Part shown: piece after piece, positions 24,601 to 33,511 of the stretch
Layout of the letters: the number at the start of each line of letters is the position of its first letter
Numbering within the stretch: position 1 is the stretch's first letter
Assembly: GCF_000429765.1 (NCBI RefSeq)
Contig: NZ_AUCM01000014.1
Location: 22,886 to 86,885, forward strand
From: Gemmobacter nectariphilus DSM 15620
GTDB lineage: Bacteria; Pseudomonadota; Alphaproteobacteria; Rhodobacterales; Rhodobacteraceae
Direction: 5' to 3'
Length of the DNA stretch: 64,000 bases
The notes under the pieces: model-generated
The model's input: only the letters and a program-made list of their open reading frames with translations
What the model was told of the DNA's origin: nothing
The model's database searches: none
Translations under genes and position numbers: made by a program

Positions 24601-25293
24601 CTAGCCCAGCGAATAGCCGGCGCCGCGCACGGTGCGGATGGGATCGGTGCCGCCATGCTTCATCAGCGCCTTGCGGAGCCGGCCGACATGCACATCCACC
24701 GTCCGGGTATCGACATAGATGTCGCGACCCCAGACCCGGTCCAGCAGCTGTTCGCGCGACAGCACACGGCCCGGCTTTTCCATGAAGGTGGTCAGCAGGC
24801 GAAAATCCGTCGGGCCCAGATTGATCGGCTGGCTGTCGCGCCAGACGCGGTGTTCGGCCGCATCGAGCAAGATATCCTGCCAGACCAGCCGCTCGCCTGC
24901 TGCGGCCGGCCGCACGCGGCGCAGCTGGGTGCGCAGGCGCGCCATCAGCTCGGCCACCGAATAGGGTTTGACGACATAATCGTCGGCCCCGGTTTCGAGG
25001 CCCCGCACGCGGTCGAGTTCCTCGGAGCGGGCCGAGAGCATGATCACCGGAATGCCGCGGGTTTCGGGACGGGCCTTGATCTGGCGGCAAACCTCGATGC
25101 CCGAGACATTGGGCAGCATCCAGTCCAGCAGGACCAGATCGGGGGCTTCTTCCTGCACCATCAGCAGCGCCTCGTCGCCATTGACGGCGGTGACGACGGC
25201 AAAGCCTTCGGCTTCGAGGTTGTAGCTGAGAACTTCGCGCTGCGCGCTTTCATCCTCGACCAGCAGGACCACGGGTTGTCGCTGTGCAAGCAT
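24601..25293 (-). CDS. phoB: Phosphate regulon response regulator PhoB
   Basis: A 230-residue OmpR-class response regulator. The receiver domain has the phosphoacceptor Asp in VLLDWMLPNVSG (about residue 54) and the conserved Lys in DDYVVKPYS. The C-terminal winged helix contains TDFRLLTTFMEKPGRVLSRE and RTVDVHVGRLRKAL. PhoB activates Pho-box promoters when phosphorylated under phosphate limitation. It is the last gene of the pst-pho cluster, 10 bp after phoU. The partner kinase PhoR is not found in this window. Confidence 0.95.
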   Translation of the reverse strand: MLAQRQPVVLLVEDESAQREVLSYNLEAEGFAVVTAVNGDEALLMVQEEAPDLVLLDWMLPNVSGIEVCRQIKARPETRGIPVIMLSARSEELDRVRGLETGADDYVVKPYSVAELMARLRTQLRRVRPAAAGERLVWQDILLDAAEHRVWRDSQPINLGPTDFRLLTTFMEKPGRVLSREQLLDRVWGRDIYVDTRTVDVHVGRLRKALMKHGGTDPIRTVRGAGYSLG

Positions 25294-25303
25294 GGTCTTT
25301 CTC

Positions 25304-26020
25304 TCAGTCGTTGGCCGAGGTCACATAGGCGGTGCTGTCGCCCTTGGGCCGCGTGTCGTCCGGCAATTCGCCGGTGACCAGATAGATCACCTGTTCCGCG
25401 ATGCTGGTGGAATGGTCGCCCATCCGTTCCAGGTTCTTGGCGATGAAATGCAGGTGCATGGAATTGGTGATCGCCCGCGGGTCTTCCAGCATATGGGTCA
25501 GCAGCACGCGGAACAGGGTGTTGTAGACCTGATCGACATCCTTGTCGCGCTGGCGCACATCGGCGGCCAGGGCCACATCGCGGCGGATATAGGCATCGAG
25601 CGAGTCCTTGAGCATCTGCTCGACCAGTTTCGCCATGCGCCGCGCGGTGCCGGCCGTGCCGCCGATGGGGGCCGCCTGTGACAGCACGGTCGAGCGTTTG
25701 GCGATGTTCTTGGCATAATCGCCCATCCGCTCCAGCGATCCGGCGATCTTCATCACCGTCAGCGCCGTGCGCAGATCGCCTGCCGCCGGGGCGCGCAGGG
25801 CGATCAGGCGGGCGGTTTCGTCGTGAACCTGATTTTCCAGCGCGTCGATGGCCTTGTCGCCGGCAACGACCTGGCGGGCCAGTTCATCATCGCGGGTTTC
25901 CAGCGCGCGGGCGCTGTCGAGGATTGCCGCCTCGACCAGGCCGCCCATCTTCATGATCAGCGCCTGCACCGCTTCGAGGTCGCGGTCAAAGGCCGAGGCG
26001 ATATGTTGTTGATTGCTCAT
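25304..26020 (-). CDS. phoU: Phosphate signalling protein PhoU
   Basis: A 238-residue all-helical protein with two PhoU repeats, each with the metal-binding E/DxxxD-type pattern (MKIAGSLERMGDYAKNIAKR and IAKNLERMGDHSTSIAEQV). PhoU links the transport state of PstSCAB to PhoR and keeps the regulon off when phosphate is plentiful. It lies 14 bp downstream of pstB and 10 bp upstream of phoB on the same strand, which is the usual order. Confidence 0.95.
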   Translation of the reverse strand: MSNQQHIASAFDRDLEAVQALIMKMGGLVEAAILDSARALETRDDELARQVVAGDKAIDALENQVHDETARLIALRAPAAGDLRTALTVMKIAGSLERMGDYAKNIAKRSTVLSQAAPIGGTAGTARRMAKLVEQMLKDSLDAYIRRDVALAADVRQRDKDVDQVYNTLFRVLLTHMLEDPRAITNSMHLHFIAKNLERMGDHSTSIAEQVIYLVTGELPDDTRPKGDSTAYVTSAND

Positions 26021-26034
26021 GTCGGAACCTCGGA

Positions 26035-26832
26035 TCAGCCGATACGGCCGGTGATGTAGGATTCGGTGCGCGGATCCTTGGGGTTGGTGAAGATCTGGCC
26101 GGTCTCGCCATATTCGACCAGGTTGCCCAGGTGGAAGAACGCGGTGCGCTGGCTGACGCGGGCGGCCTGCTGCATCGAATGGGTGACGATCACCACGGAA
26201 AACTGGCTGCGCAGCTCGTCGATCAGCTCCTCGACCTGTGCCGTGGCGATGGGATCAAGGGCCGAGCAGGGTTCATCCATCAGCAGCACTTCGGGGCTGG
26301 TGGCGATGGCGCGGGCAATGCACAGGCGCTGTTGCTGGCCGCCCGACAGGCCGGTGCCGGGGGCGGCCAGGCGGTCCTTGACCTCGTTCCAGATGGCGGC
26401 CTTGCGCAGGCTGGTTTCCACGATCTGGTCCAGTTCCGCCTTGGTGCGGGCCAGGCCATGGATGCGCGGGCCATAGGCCACGTTGTCATAGATCGACTTG
26501 GGGAAGGGGTTCGGCTTTTGGAACACCATGCCGACGCGGGCGCGCAACTGGACCGGATCGACGCGCTTGTCATAGATGTCTTCGCCGTCCAGCCGGATTT
26601 CCCCCGTCACGCGGGCGATGGCCACGGTATCGTTCATCCGGTTCAGGCAGCGCAGGAACGTCGATTTGCCGCAGCCCGAGGGGCCGATGAAGGCGGTGAC
26701 GGTGTTGTCCAGAATGTCGACGCTGACATCCTTGAGCGCATGGGTGGCGCCATAGTAAACCTGCACGCCACGGGCGGTCATCTTGGCCTTGTTCGCGTCC
26801 ACGGTTCTCTCCACGATTCGCATGTCGTTCAT
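26035..26832 (-). CDS. pstB: Phosphate ABC transporter ATP-binding protein PstB
   Basis: A 265-residue ATPase with Walker [10 protein letters not shown] (about residues 51-59), signature [16 protein letters not shown], Walker [15 protein letters not shown] and the PstB-typical [16 protein letters not shown] at the C-terminus. It powers phosphate uptake with PstA and PstC. The first 15 residues ([15 protein letters not shown]) extend slightly beyond the shortest family members; a start at the internal Met 4 is possible. It lies 15 bp after pstA. Confidence 0.96.
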   Translation of the reverse strand: MNDMRIVERTVDANKAKMTARGVQVYYGATHALKDVSVDILDNTVTAFIGPSGCGKSTFLRCLNRMNDTVAIARVTGEIRLDGEDIYDKRVDPVQLRARVGMVFQKPNPFPKSIYDNVAYGPRIHGLARTKAELDQIVETSLRKAAIWNEVKDRLAAPGTGLSGGQQQRLCIARAIATSPEVLLMDEPCSALDPIATAQVEELIDELRSQFSVVIVTHSMQQAARVSQRTAFFHLGNLVEYGETGQIFTNPKDPRTESYITGRIG

Positions 26833-26847
26833 TCGTCCTGCCCCTCC

Positions 26848-28179
26848 TTACCAGCGGCGTTCAAAGCGGCGGCGCAGGACGATGGCGACCGCGTTCATGG
26901 CGACAAGGAAGACCAGCAGCACGATGATGGCACCAGAGGCGCGTTCCATGAAGGCCGGATCGGCGCGGGTCGTCCAGTTGTAGACCTGCACGGGCAGGGC
27001 GGATGCGGGGTCAAAGAACCCTTCGGGCGGCGCGGCGGGGAAGTCGCGCACAAAGGCCACCATGCCGATCAGCAGAAGCGGCGCGGTTTCGCCAAGCGCC
27101 TGCGCAAGGCCGATGATGGTGCCGGTCAGGATGCCGGGCATGGCCAGCGGCAGGACATGGTGAAAGATCGCCTGCATCTTGGATGCCCCCACCCCCAACG
27201 CCGCATCGCGGATCGAGGGCGGCACCGCCTTGAGCGCGGCGCGGGTCGAGATGATGATGGTCGGCAGCGTCATCAGCGTCAGCACCAGCCCGCCCACGAT
27301 GGGCGCCGATTGCGGCAGCCCGGCAAAGTTGATGAAGATCGCCAGACCCAGGATGCCGAACACGATGGACGGCACGGCCGCGAGGTTCGAGATGTTCACC
27401 TCGATCAGGTCGGTCAGCTTGTTCTTGGGCGCGAATTCCTCAAGGTAGATCGAGGCCGCAACGCCCAGCGGCAGCGCCAGCACCAGCACGATCATCATCA
27501 TGTAGGCCGACCCCAGGATCGCGACGCCAAGGCCCGCGACCTCGGGGCGCAGCTCTGATGCGTCGGGCGCGGTCAGGAAGCCGGGGTTGAAGGCCAGACG
27601 CAGCAGGCCCGCATCGCGCATCCGTTCGGCCAGAAGCAGCTGGGCGGGGCTGACATTGCTGTCCAGCGCGGCGCTTTCCATCGTGACGCGGCCCTTGAAA
27701 TAGCCGTCGATCCGGCCGTTGGCAAAGGCGTCGAAGGTGATGGTCTGCCCGATCAGCGAAGGATCGGCCAGCACCATGCGGCGCAGATCGGCAGCGGCTT
27801 CCTTGGACAGCATCGCGCTGATGTCCTTGGCGGACATGCCGGCGGTGTCGATGCCCTTGGCGGTCAGCTCGGCAATCACTTCCTGATCCAGCAGGCGGCC
27901 GTAGCCGATGGTCGTCACCTTGGCAAGCGCCTCGGGGTCGGTGCCCTTGGGGGCGACGATGGCGGGGTCCAGCGTGATCTCCAGCCGGATCACCGACTGG
28001 CGGAACGCGCCGGTGCCATTGCCCAGCACCGAGCTCAGCAGAAAGACCAGCGCCAGCACCGAGAGGATGACGGCGCCCAGCCCATAGGCGCGGAACCGGG
28101 TTTCGGCAGCGCGGCGGCGGCGGGTGCGCGCATCGGCCTGAAACAGCGATCCGTGGACAGAAGCGGTCGCGTCGGTCAT
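26848..28179 (-). CDS. pstA: Phosphate ABC transporter permease PstA
   Basis: A 443-residue inner-membrane permease, about 150 residues longer than the enterobacterial protein. The extra length is an N-terminal helix plus a periplasmic insert (about residues 55-210), which is standard in alphaproteobacteria. The BPD permease domain follows (AYMMMIVLVLALPLGVAASI), with the EAA loop near RDAALGVGASKMQAIFHHVL. Its start overlaps the pstC stop by 4 nt (ATGA), so the two subunits are translationally coupled. Confidence 0.94.
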   Translation of the reverse strand: MTDATASVHGSLFQADARTRRRRAAETRFRAYGLGAVILSVLALVFLLSSVLGNGTGAFRQSVIRLEITLDPAIVAPKGTDPEALAKVTTIGYGRLLDQEVIAELTAKGIDTAGMSAKDISAMLSKEAAADLRRMVLADPSLIGQTITFDAFANGRIDGYFKGRVTMESAALDSNVSPAQLLLAERMRDAGLLRLAFNPGFLTAPDASELRPEVAGLGVAILGSAYMMMIVLVLALPLGVAASIYLEEFAPKNKLTDLIEVNISNLAAVPSIVFGILGLAIFINFAGLPQSAPIVGGLVLTLMTLPTIIISTRAALKAVPPSIRDAALGVGASKMQAIFHHVLPLAMPGILTGTIIGLAQALGETAPLLLIGMVAFVRDFPAAPPEGFFDPASALPVQVYNWTTRADPAFMERASGAIIVLLVFLVAMNAVAIVLRRRFERRW

Positions 28180-29636
28180 TCGTATTGCTCCCGGTATTTG
28201 CGCACGATGTAGAGCGCGAGCACATTCAGCCCCAGCGTGAAGACGAACAGCGTCAGGCCCAGGGCAAAGGCGACCAGCGTTTCGGGGCTGGCGAATTCGG
28301 TATCGCCGGTCAGCTGGCTGACGATCTTGACGGTGATCGTTGTCATCGCCTCGAAGGGGTTGAGGTTCAGCCGGGCGGCAGCCCCCGCGCCCATCACCAC
28401 GATCATCGTCTCGCCAATGGCGCGGCTGGCGGCCAGCAGCACGGCCCCGACGACGCCGGGCAGGGCGGCAGGCAGGATCACCTGGCGGATGGTTTCCGAC
28501 TGGTTGGCGCCAAGCCCGTAGGAACCATCGCGCATCGCCTGCGGCACCGCGTTGATGATGTCATCCGACAGCGAAGAGACGAAGGGGATCAGCATGATGC
28601 CCATCACCAGCCCGGCGGTCAGCACGGACGAGGACGACTCGCCAAACCCCATCGGCTGGGCGATCCAGTCGCGCAGCATCGGGCCAACGGTGATCAGCGC
28701 GAACAGCCCGTAGACGATGGTGGGAATGCCGGCCAGGATTTCGATGGCGGGCTTGGCAAAGGCGCGCAGCTTCTTGCCGGCATATTCCGACAGGTAGATC
28801 GCGGCCAGCAGCCCGATCGGCACCGAAACCAGCAGCGCGATGAACGAGATGTAAAGCGTGCCCCAGAGCAGCGGCCAGATGCCCAGCTCGGACCCGCCAC
28901 GGAACTGCGGGTTCCAGGTCAGCGACAGGAAGAACTCGCGCGCGGGGTAGATCTGGAAGAAGTGGATCGTCTCGAACAGCAGCGACAGCACGATGCCCGC
29001 CGTGGTCAGGATCGCGACCATGGACGAGCCGATCAGCAGCGCCAGGATGAACTGTTCCACCACATTGCGCGCGCGCGCCTCGGGGCGGATGCGCAGGAAG
29101 GCGATGGCGGCGCCGATGGCCGAGGCTGCCAGCACGGCAACCGTCATCAGCATGTGCGAGAGGGTTTGCGCGGCGGCAAGGGCCTTGGCGGCCTCGAAGA
29201 CATTGGGCTTGACGGTATCGCCGACGGCGATGCCCGCGCTGGCCAGACGGCCGCGAATATCGGTCAGATCGGCGCGCATACGGGCCAGATCGTCATCGGA
29301 CAGATTGCCCTGCGCCTTCAGGGCCGCAAGCCCGCCCGCGATGCGGCGCACATCGGCCATGACCAGATCGTGGCTGGAGCCTTCGGGAATGTCGGCCTGG
29401 GTGATATGGGCCGCGGCGCGCCCCTCGATCGCCATGGGTTGCACCAGGAGCCAGCCCCCCAGCAGCAGCAGCGCGGGCACGGTGGCGAACAGCAGGACCG
29501 ACTGGCCGTAATACGACGGCAGCGAGTGCAGGCGACGCCCTTCGGCGGCGGCACGGGACAGCGCGCGCTGGCGGCCCAGCACAAAGCCTGCGATGCCGAT
29601 GCACAGGACGATCAGGATCAGGATGCCGACGGACAT
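28176..29636 (-). CDS. pstC: Phosphate ABC transporter permease PstC
   Basis: A 486-residue permease, the long alphaproteobacterial type with extra N-terminal helices and a helical insert (about residues 85-150, including DIRGRLASAGIAVGDTVKPN). The permease core begins near LWGTLYISFIALLVSVPIGL, with the EAA loop RDGSYGLGANQSETIRQVIL. It forms the phosphate channel with PstA and overlaps it by 4 nt. It is separated from pstS by 55 bp. Confidence 0.94.
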   Translation of the reverse strand: MSVGILILIVLCIGIAGFVLGRQRALSRAAAEGRRLHSLPSYYGQSVLLFATVPALLLLGGWLLVQPMAIEGRAAAHITQADIPEGSSHDLVMADVRRIAGGLAALKAQGNLSDDDLARMRADLTDIRGRLASAGIAVGDTVKPNVFEAAKALAAAQTLSHMLMTVAVLAASAIGAAIAFLRIRPEARARNVVEQFILALLIGSSMVAILTTAGIVLSLLFETIHFFQIYPAREFFLSLTWNPQFRGGSELGIWPLLWGTLYISFIALLVSVPIGLLAAIYLSEYAGKKLRAFAKPAIEILAGIPTIVYGLFALITVGPMLRDWIAQPMGFGESSSSVLTAGLVMGIMLIPFVSSLSDDIINAVPQAMRDGSYGLGANQSETIRQVILPAALPGVVGAVLLAASRAIGETMIVVMGAGAAARLNLNPFEAMTTITVKIVSQLTGDTEFASPETLVAFALGLTLFVFTLGLNVLALYIVRKYREQYE

Positions 29637-29691
29637 CGGGTCACTCCGGTCAGGGAAAGGGCGGCGCTGGTGGCGCCGCCCGGGTCTTTTC

Positions 29692-30732
29692 TCAGTTCAG
29701 CGGGCCCATCGGGGTTTCGGCGGCCACCGCTTCCTGGGTCTTGGCCAGTTCCGGGTCCGACACGAGGCCATAGGCGGCCAGCGGGCCGTTCGGGCCGGCC
29801 ATGTCGTCCGACACGAAGAACTCGATGTATTCCTTGAGGCCGGGGATCACGCCCAGGTGCGCCTTCTTGACGTAGAAGTAGAGCGGGCGCGACACCGGGT
29901 AAGAGCCGTTCGCAACGCTGTCGACCGAGGGGGTCACGCCGCTCATGGTGGCGACGACCAGCTTGTCCATGTTGTTCTGGTAGAACGACAGGCCGAAGAC
30001 GCCGATGGCGGTCTTGTTGGCGTCGATGCGGGCCAGGGTTTCGGTGTAATCGCCGTCGATGTCGACCGAGACACCATCGGTGCGCAGCGTCATGCAGCCC
30101 TTCTTGCCGGCCGCCTTGTCCCCGCCCGCGGCGGCGATGAAGGCCTCTTCGGCGCCGGTGGCCTTGCAGCCGGCGTGGACGACCTTTTCGTCGAACACTT
30201 CACGGGTGCCGTGCTTGGTGCCGGGGATGAAGGCCAAGATCGGCTGGTTCGGCAGATCGGCGCGCACGTCCGACCAGGTCTTGTTCGGGTTGTCGATCAG
30301 CTTGCCATCCTTGACGACCTTGGCGGCCAGGGCGGCATACCAGTCGGCGGGGGTGAAGGCGAAGGTCGGGCCCTTGATGTCGCTGGCGAAGACGATGCCG
30401 TCATAGCCGAAGCGGACTTCCATGATCTCGGTCACGCCGTTCGATTTGCACAGGTCGATGTCCGACTGGCTGATGCGCGACGAGGAATTGGCGATGTCGA
30501 TGGTGTTCTCGCCCACGCCTTCGCACAGTTTCTTGCGGCCAGCGCCCGAGCCGCCCGATTCGACGACCGGGGTCGGGAAGTCGAAGTTCTCGCCGAAGGC
30601 TTCGGCAACGATGGTGGCATAGGGCAGAACGGTCGAAGACCCGGCCGACTGGATATTGTCGCGCGCCATGGCAGCGGTGGCCGAGACGGCGGCGATGGCA
30701 AGGGCCGAGGCCGAGAGTTTCACGAAGGACAT
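29692..30732 (-). CDS. pstS: Phosphate-binding periplasmic protein PstS
   Basis: A 346-residue periplasmic binding protein. The signal peptide MSFVKLSASALAIAAVSATA(AMA) is followed by RDNIQSAGSSTVLPYATIVA, with the phosphate-contacting Ser/Thr cluster, and then ESGGSGAGRKKLCEGVGE and IANSSSRISQSD. It is the high-affinity phosphate receptor of the Pst system. The start at 30732 gives a good signal peptide, with AAGGAGCAAT upstream. A Pho box lies 60-100 bp 5' of the start. Confidence 0.95.
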   Translation of the reverse strand: MSFVKLSASALAIAAVSATAAMARDNIQSAGSSTVLPYATIVAEAFGENFDFPTPVVESGGSGAGRKKLCEGVGENTIDIANSSSRISQSDIDLCKSNGVTEIMEVRFGYDGIVFASDIKGPTFAFTPADWYAALAAKVVKDGKLIDNPNKTWSDVRADLPNQPILAFIPGTKHGTREVFDEKVVHAGCKATGAEEAFIAAAGGDKAAGKKGCMTLRTDGVSVDIDGDYTETLARIDANKTAIGVFGLSFYQNNMDKLVVATMSGVTPSVDSVANGSYPVSRPLYFYVKKAHLGVIPGLKEYIEFFVSDDMAGPNGPLAAYGLVSDPELAKTQEAVAAETPMGPLN

Positions 30733-30792
30733 GGATTGCTCCTTGGTTGTCGGGCCGGGATTCGGCCGCTGGGGCCGGAATACCGCCGCTGC

Positions 30793-30832
30793 GTGACGCT
30801 TGTGCTGCGGTTGTGTAACGGGCGTATGACAA
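30793..30832 (-). promoter_or_regulatory. Pho box upstream of pstS
   Basis: On the minus strand, 7-bp half-sites repeat with an 11-bp period: TTGTCAT (30832-30826), CCGTTAC (30821-30815), CCGCAGC (30810-30804, weak) and GCGTCAC (30799-30793). The first two match the PhoB consensus pair CTGTCAT-N4-CTGTCAC well. The array is 61-100 bp upstream of the pstS start, a suitable place for PhoB activation of the pst-pho operon. Confidence 0.7.
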
Positions 30833-30993
30833 CGAGGGGCCAGGGCAGGATCTGGGGGGGGCGGGGGGCACTCCCGCACCGCGGCGGACGGGCCGTTCCG
30901 GCCCGCCCCCCGCGCCTTGGGCCGGGCGCCGCAGGCGGCGGGTCTGGTCTGGCCGCGCGCAGGGCGCGCGGCAGCGGGGGCGCCGCCCCCGGC

Positions 30994-31042
30994 GCATCGG
31001 CAGGGCCGATGCGCGCCCCGGGGTATTTGGAAAAAGGCAAAG
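30994..31042 (-). repeat. Dispersed intergenic element, copy C
   Basis: An 8-bp inverted repeat GCATCGGC/GCCGATGC (30994-31001, 31005-31012) is followed by CCCCGGGGTATTTGG and AAAAAGGCAAAG (31016-31042). Reading the minus strand, arsC end is followed by the motif and then the hairpin. The surrounding 30840-31020 is extremely GC-rich, with further short palindromes such as GGGGGCGCCGCCCCC; no gene is seen in 30833-31068. Confidence 0.7.
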
Positions 31043-31068
31043 ACTGGCGGGCGTGCCAGGGCGGCGCG

Positions 31069-31389
31069 TCAGAGCGCGGCCAGGACCGCCTCGGGCGGGC
31101 GGCCGATGCGGGCGCCTTTGGGGCCGATCAGGATGGGCCGTTCGATCAGGCGCGGGTGGCTGGCAAGGTGGTCGAGGATCTGCGCATCGGTCAGATCGCG
31201 TGGCAGGTCGGGCGCATCCTTCCAGCGGATCATCTGCCGGGCCGGCAGGTCGAGCGCCGCCAGGTCATCGCGGCTGGGCGGGTCGTCGAGATAGCGGCGG
31301 ATCGCCGGGGCAAGGCCATGCGACTCGAGTAGCGCCAGCGCCTTGCGCGAGGTCGAGCAGCGCGGGTTGTGCCACAAGATCAGAGCCAT
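31069..31389 (-). CDS. ArsC family reductase
   Basis: A 106-residue protein of the glutaredoxin-linked ArsC fold. The catalytic motif [12 protein letters not shown] places the nucleophilic Cys at residue 11. [15 protein letters not shown] and [20 protein letters not shown] carry the arginines that bind arsenate in true ArsC. Many such short proteins (YffB/ArsC-like) are not proven arsenate reductases. The gene overlaps the 3' end of pyrD by 10 bp on the same strand. No arsenite efflux or ArsR gene is nearby, which weakens the arsenic assignment. Confidence 0.8.
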   Translation of the reverse strand: MALILWHNPRCSTSRKALALLESHGLAPAIRRYLDDPPSRDDLAALDLPARQMIRWKDAPDLPRDLTDAQILDHLASHPRLIERPILIGPKGARIGRPPEAVLAAL

Positions 31390-32441
31390 GCGCCGCGCCC
31401 GGTGCCCGTGAGGTCCGCGACCGAGGCGAGCCCCTGCGCCGCAAGGGCGGCGTCGATGCCTCGCACGATCTTTGGCACCAGCGAGAAGCCGCCATAGACC
31501 AGCGCCGAATAGATTTGCACCGCACTGGCACCGGCGCGCAGTTTTTCCAGCGCCTGTTCGGCGGTGGAAATGCCGCCCACCCCGATCAGCGGCAGCCGCC
31601 CGCCGGTGGCCTGCGACAGCAGCGCCAGCACGCGGGTGGACTTTTCGAACAATGGCGCGCCGGATAGCCCGCCTGCCTCGGCCCGGCTGGCACTTTTCAG
31701 ACCATCGCGCCCAAGGGTGGTATTGGTGGCGATGATCCCCGACAGGCCCGAGGTCAGCGCAACCTCGGCAATCGCGGCAATCTCGTCATGGTTGAGATCG
31801 GGCGCAATCTTGAGGAACACCGGGATCGGCCGGGGCAGGGTGGCGCGCGCCTCCATCACCCGGGCGAGGAGGGCGGCCAAGGCGGCCGGCCCTTGCAGAT
31901 CGCGCAGCTTTTCCGTGTTGGGCGACGAGACATTGACGGTCGCAAAATCGACATGCGGGCCGCAGGTCGCGAGCACCCGGGCGAAATCGCCGGCGCGGTC
32001 CGCGCTGTCCTTGTTGGCGCCAAGGTTCAGGCCGACCGGCACAGGGCCGGGGCGGCGCGCCGCCAGGCGGGCGGCAATCGCATCGGCCCCTTCGTTGTTG
32101 AAGCCGAAGCGGTTGATGACGGCGCGGTCCTCGGTCAGCCGGAAGAGGCGGGGCTTCGGGTTGCCGGGTTGCGGGCGCGGGGTGGCGGCGCCAACCTCGA
32201 CAAAGCCGAAGCCTGCCGCGCCCAGTGCGCCAAGCGCGACCGCGTTCTTGTCATAGCCCGCCGCAAGACCCACGGGGTTCGGCAGCGCAAGCCCCGCCAG
32301 CGTGGTTGCAAGGCGCGGCGAGGTGATCACCCCCGGCAGCGGCATCAGCCCAAGGCGCAGCGCCGTCAGCGACAGCCCATGGCCGGTTTCCGGGTCGATG
32401 CGGTGCAAAAGGCCAAGGCCCAGACGTTCGATCAGGTTCAC
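31380..32441 (-). CDS. pyrD: Quinone-dependent dihydroorotate dehydrogenase
   Basis: A 353-residue class 2 enzyme. The N-terminal membrane-associating helices ([20 protein letters not shown]) distinguish it from class 1. FMN and orotate motifs are [38 protein letters not shown] with the catalytic Ser, [17 protein letters not shown] and [20 protein letters not shown]. It oxidises dihydroorotate to orotate, passing electrons to ubiquinone. The start is GTG at 32441, which overlaps the DUF952 stop (GTGA) and has GGAAGG at suitable spacing; a second GTG one codon upstream is possible. Confidence 0.95.
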   Translation of the reverse strand: MNLIERLGLGLLHRIDPETGHGLSLTALRLGLMPLPGVITSPRLATTLAGLALPNPVGLAAGYDKNAVALGALGAAGFGFVEVGAATPRPQPGNPKPRLFRLTEDRAVINRFGFNNEGADAIAARLAARRPGPVPVGLNLGANKDSADRAGDFARVLATCGPHVDFATVNVSSPNTEKLRDLQGPAALAALLARVMEARATLPRPIPVFLKIAPDLNHDEIAAIAEVALTSGLSGIIATNTTLGRDGLKSASRAEAGGLSGAPLFEKSTRVLALLSQATGGRLPLIGVGGISTAEQALEKLRAGASAVQIYSALVYGGFSLVPKIVRGIDAALAAQGLASVADLTGTGRGAWL

Positions 32442-32776
32442 CACACACCTTCCGGGAAGATATGCCCCGAGGCGCCAAGGGGCAGGGATTTGTCCCACAG
32501 CACCTCGTCCAGCCGCAGATCGCGGTACAGATGCGGGAACAGCGCCCCCCCGCGCGACGGCTCCCACTTCAGCGCGGCGCCCAGACGGTCAGGATCGACC
32601 GCGACCAGCACCAGATCGCTTTCGGTGGCGAAATGCTTCGCCGCCGTTTCGGCCACCTGTGCGGCGGTCGAGAAATGGATGAACCCGTCGGCCAGATCGA
32701 CCGGCGCGCCAGCGGTGATACCCGCGGCCTTGAACGCATCCCATTCGGGGCGGCGAAGGATCTTGTAAATCGGCAT
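32438..32776 (-). CDS. DUF952 family protein
   Basis: A 112-residue soluble protein with the DUF952 signature: [40 protein letters not shown] and [20 protein letters not shown]. The fold resembles ADP-ribosyltransferase-like barrels but no activity is established. The start at 32776 is preferred because GGAGAG lies just upstream; an in-frame ATG four codons earlier is possible. It overlaps pyrD by 4 nt, a conserved neighbour relation in this group. Confidence 0.85.
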   Translation of the reverse strand: MPIYKILRRPEWDAFKAAGITAGAPVDLADGFIHFSTAAQVAETAAKHFATESDLVLVAVDPDRLGAALKWEPSRGGALFPHLYRDLRLDEVLWDKSLPLGASGHIFPEGVW

Positions 32777-32808
32777 GGGGCTCTCCATGCCCCGGATCGC
32801 GCCTGCGG

Positions 32809-33423
32809 TCAATCCGGCAGGCCGCGCAGGATCAGCGAGGCGGCGATGGTCCACATGGTCAGGCCCACGACAATCTCCAGCACCACCCAGGCGCGCGGGC
32901 GGGCAAAGACCGGTGCCAGCAGCCGTGCGCCGAACCCGAGCGCCGAGAAGAATGTCAACGAAGCCGCGGCGGCGGCAAGGCCAAAGGCCGCCTGCCAGGG
33001 CGCATATTGCGCCGAGATCGCGCCCAGCAGGACCACCGTATCCAGATAGACATGCGGGTTGGCCCAGGTGAACATCAGGCACATCGCCAGAACGCGGCCC
33101 AGCGGGGCGGACTGGCCTGGCGCGGGCATCAGCGCCTCGCCCCCCGTCAGCGCGGCCTTGAAGCGCAGCGCGCCATAGACCACCAGGAACCCCGCGCCGC
33201 CCCACAGCATCAGGGGCCCCAGCCAGGGCGCGGCCGCGCTCAGCGATCCAAACCCGGCCACCCCCGCCGAGATCAGCAGGGCATCGGACAATGCGCAGAC
33301 CAGCACCACCGGCAGCACATGTTCGCGCCGCAGGCCCTGGCGCAGCACAAAGGCATTCTGCGCCCCGATCGCCGCGATCAACCCGATCGAGGTGCCGAAC
33401 CCGGCCAAAAGCGCCTGCAACAT
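32809..33423 (-). CDS. LysE/ArgO family amino-acid exporter
   Basis: A 204-residue inner-membrane protein with about six helices. GTSIGLIAAIGAQNAFVLRQGL near the N-terminus is the hallmark of LysE/ArgO (the GAQNAFVLRQG segment), and FTWANPHVYLDTVVLLGAI is the matching second motif. It exports basic amino acids such as lysine or arginine. A LysG/ArgP-type regulator is transcribed divergently 86 bp away, the classical arrangement. AGGAGA precedes the ATG. Confidence 0.93.
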   Translation of the reverse strand: MLQALLAGFGTSIGLIAAIGAQNAFVLRQGLRREHVLPVVLVCALSDALLISAGVAGFGSLSAAAPWLGPLMLWGGAGFLVVYGALRFKAALTGGEALMPAPGQSAPLGRVLAMCLMFTWANPHVYLDTVVLLGAISAQYAPWQAAFGLAAAAASLTFFSALGFGARLLAPVFARPRAWVVLEIVVGLTMWTIAASLILRGLPD

Positions 33424-33467
33424 GATGTGTCTCCTGTCTTGCCGCTTGACCTAGCCGGGCACGCGAG

Positions 33468-33511
33468 ATTAGCCAAGTTAAACAATCTCTCCCTGATGAA
33501 GTTTGGCTAAT
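33468..33511. promoter_or_regulatory. LysG/ArgP operator between lysE and its regulator
   Basis: ATTAGCCAA (33468-33476) and TTGGCTAAT (33503-33511) form a perfect 9-bp inverted repeat in the 86-bp divergent intergenic region. The right arm overlaps the regulator's own ATG (33510). Extended arms (AAGTTAAAC, GAAGTTTGG) suggest several regulator contacts. The placement predicts both activation of the exporter and autorepression. Confidence 0.65.

Noticed and set aside
31069..31389. Arsenic resistance operon
   Set aside because: Only an ArsC-family gene is present, overlapping pyrD; no arsR, acr3 or arsB is nearby.
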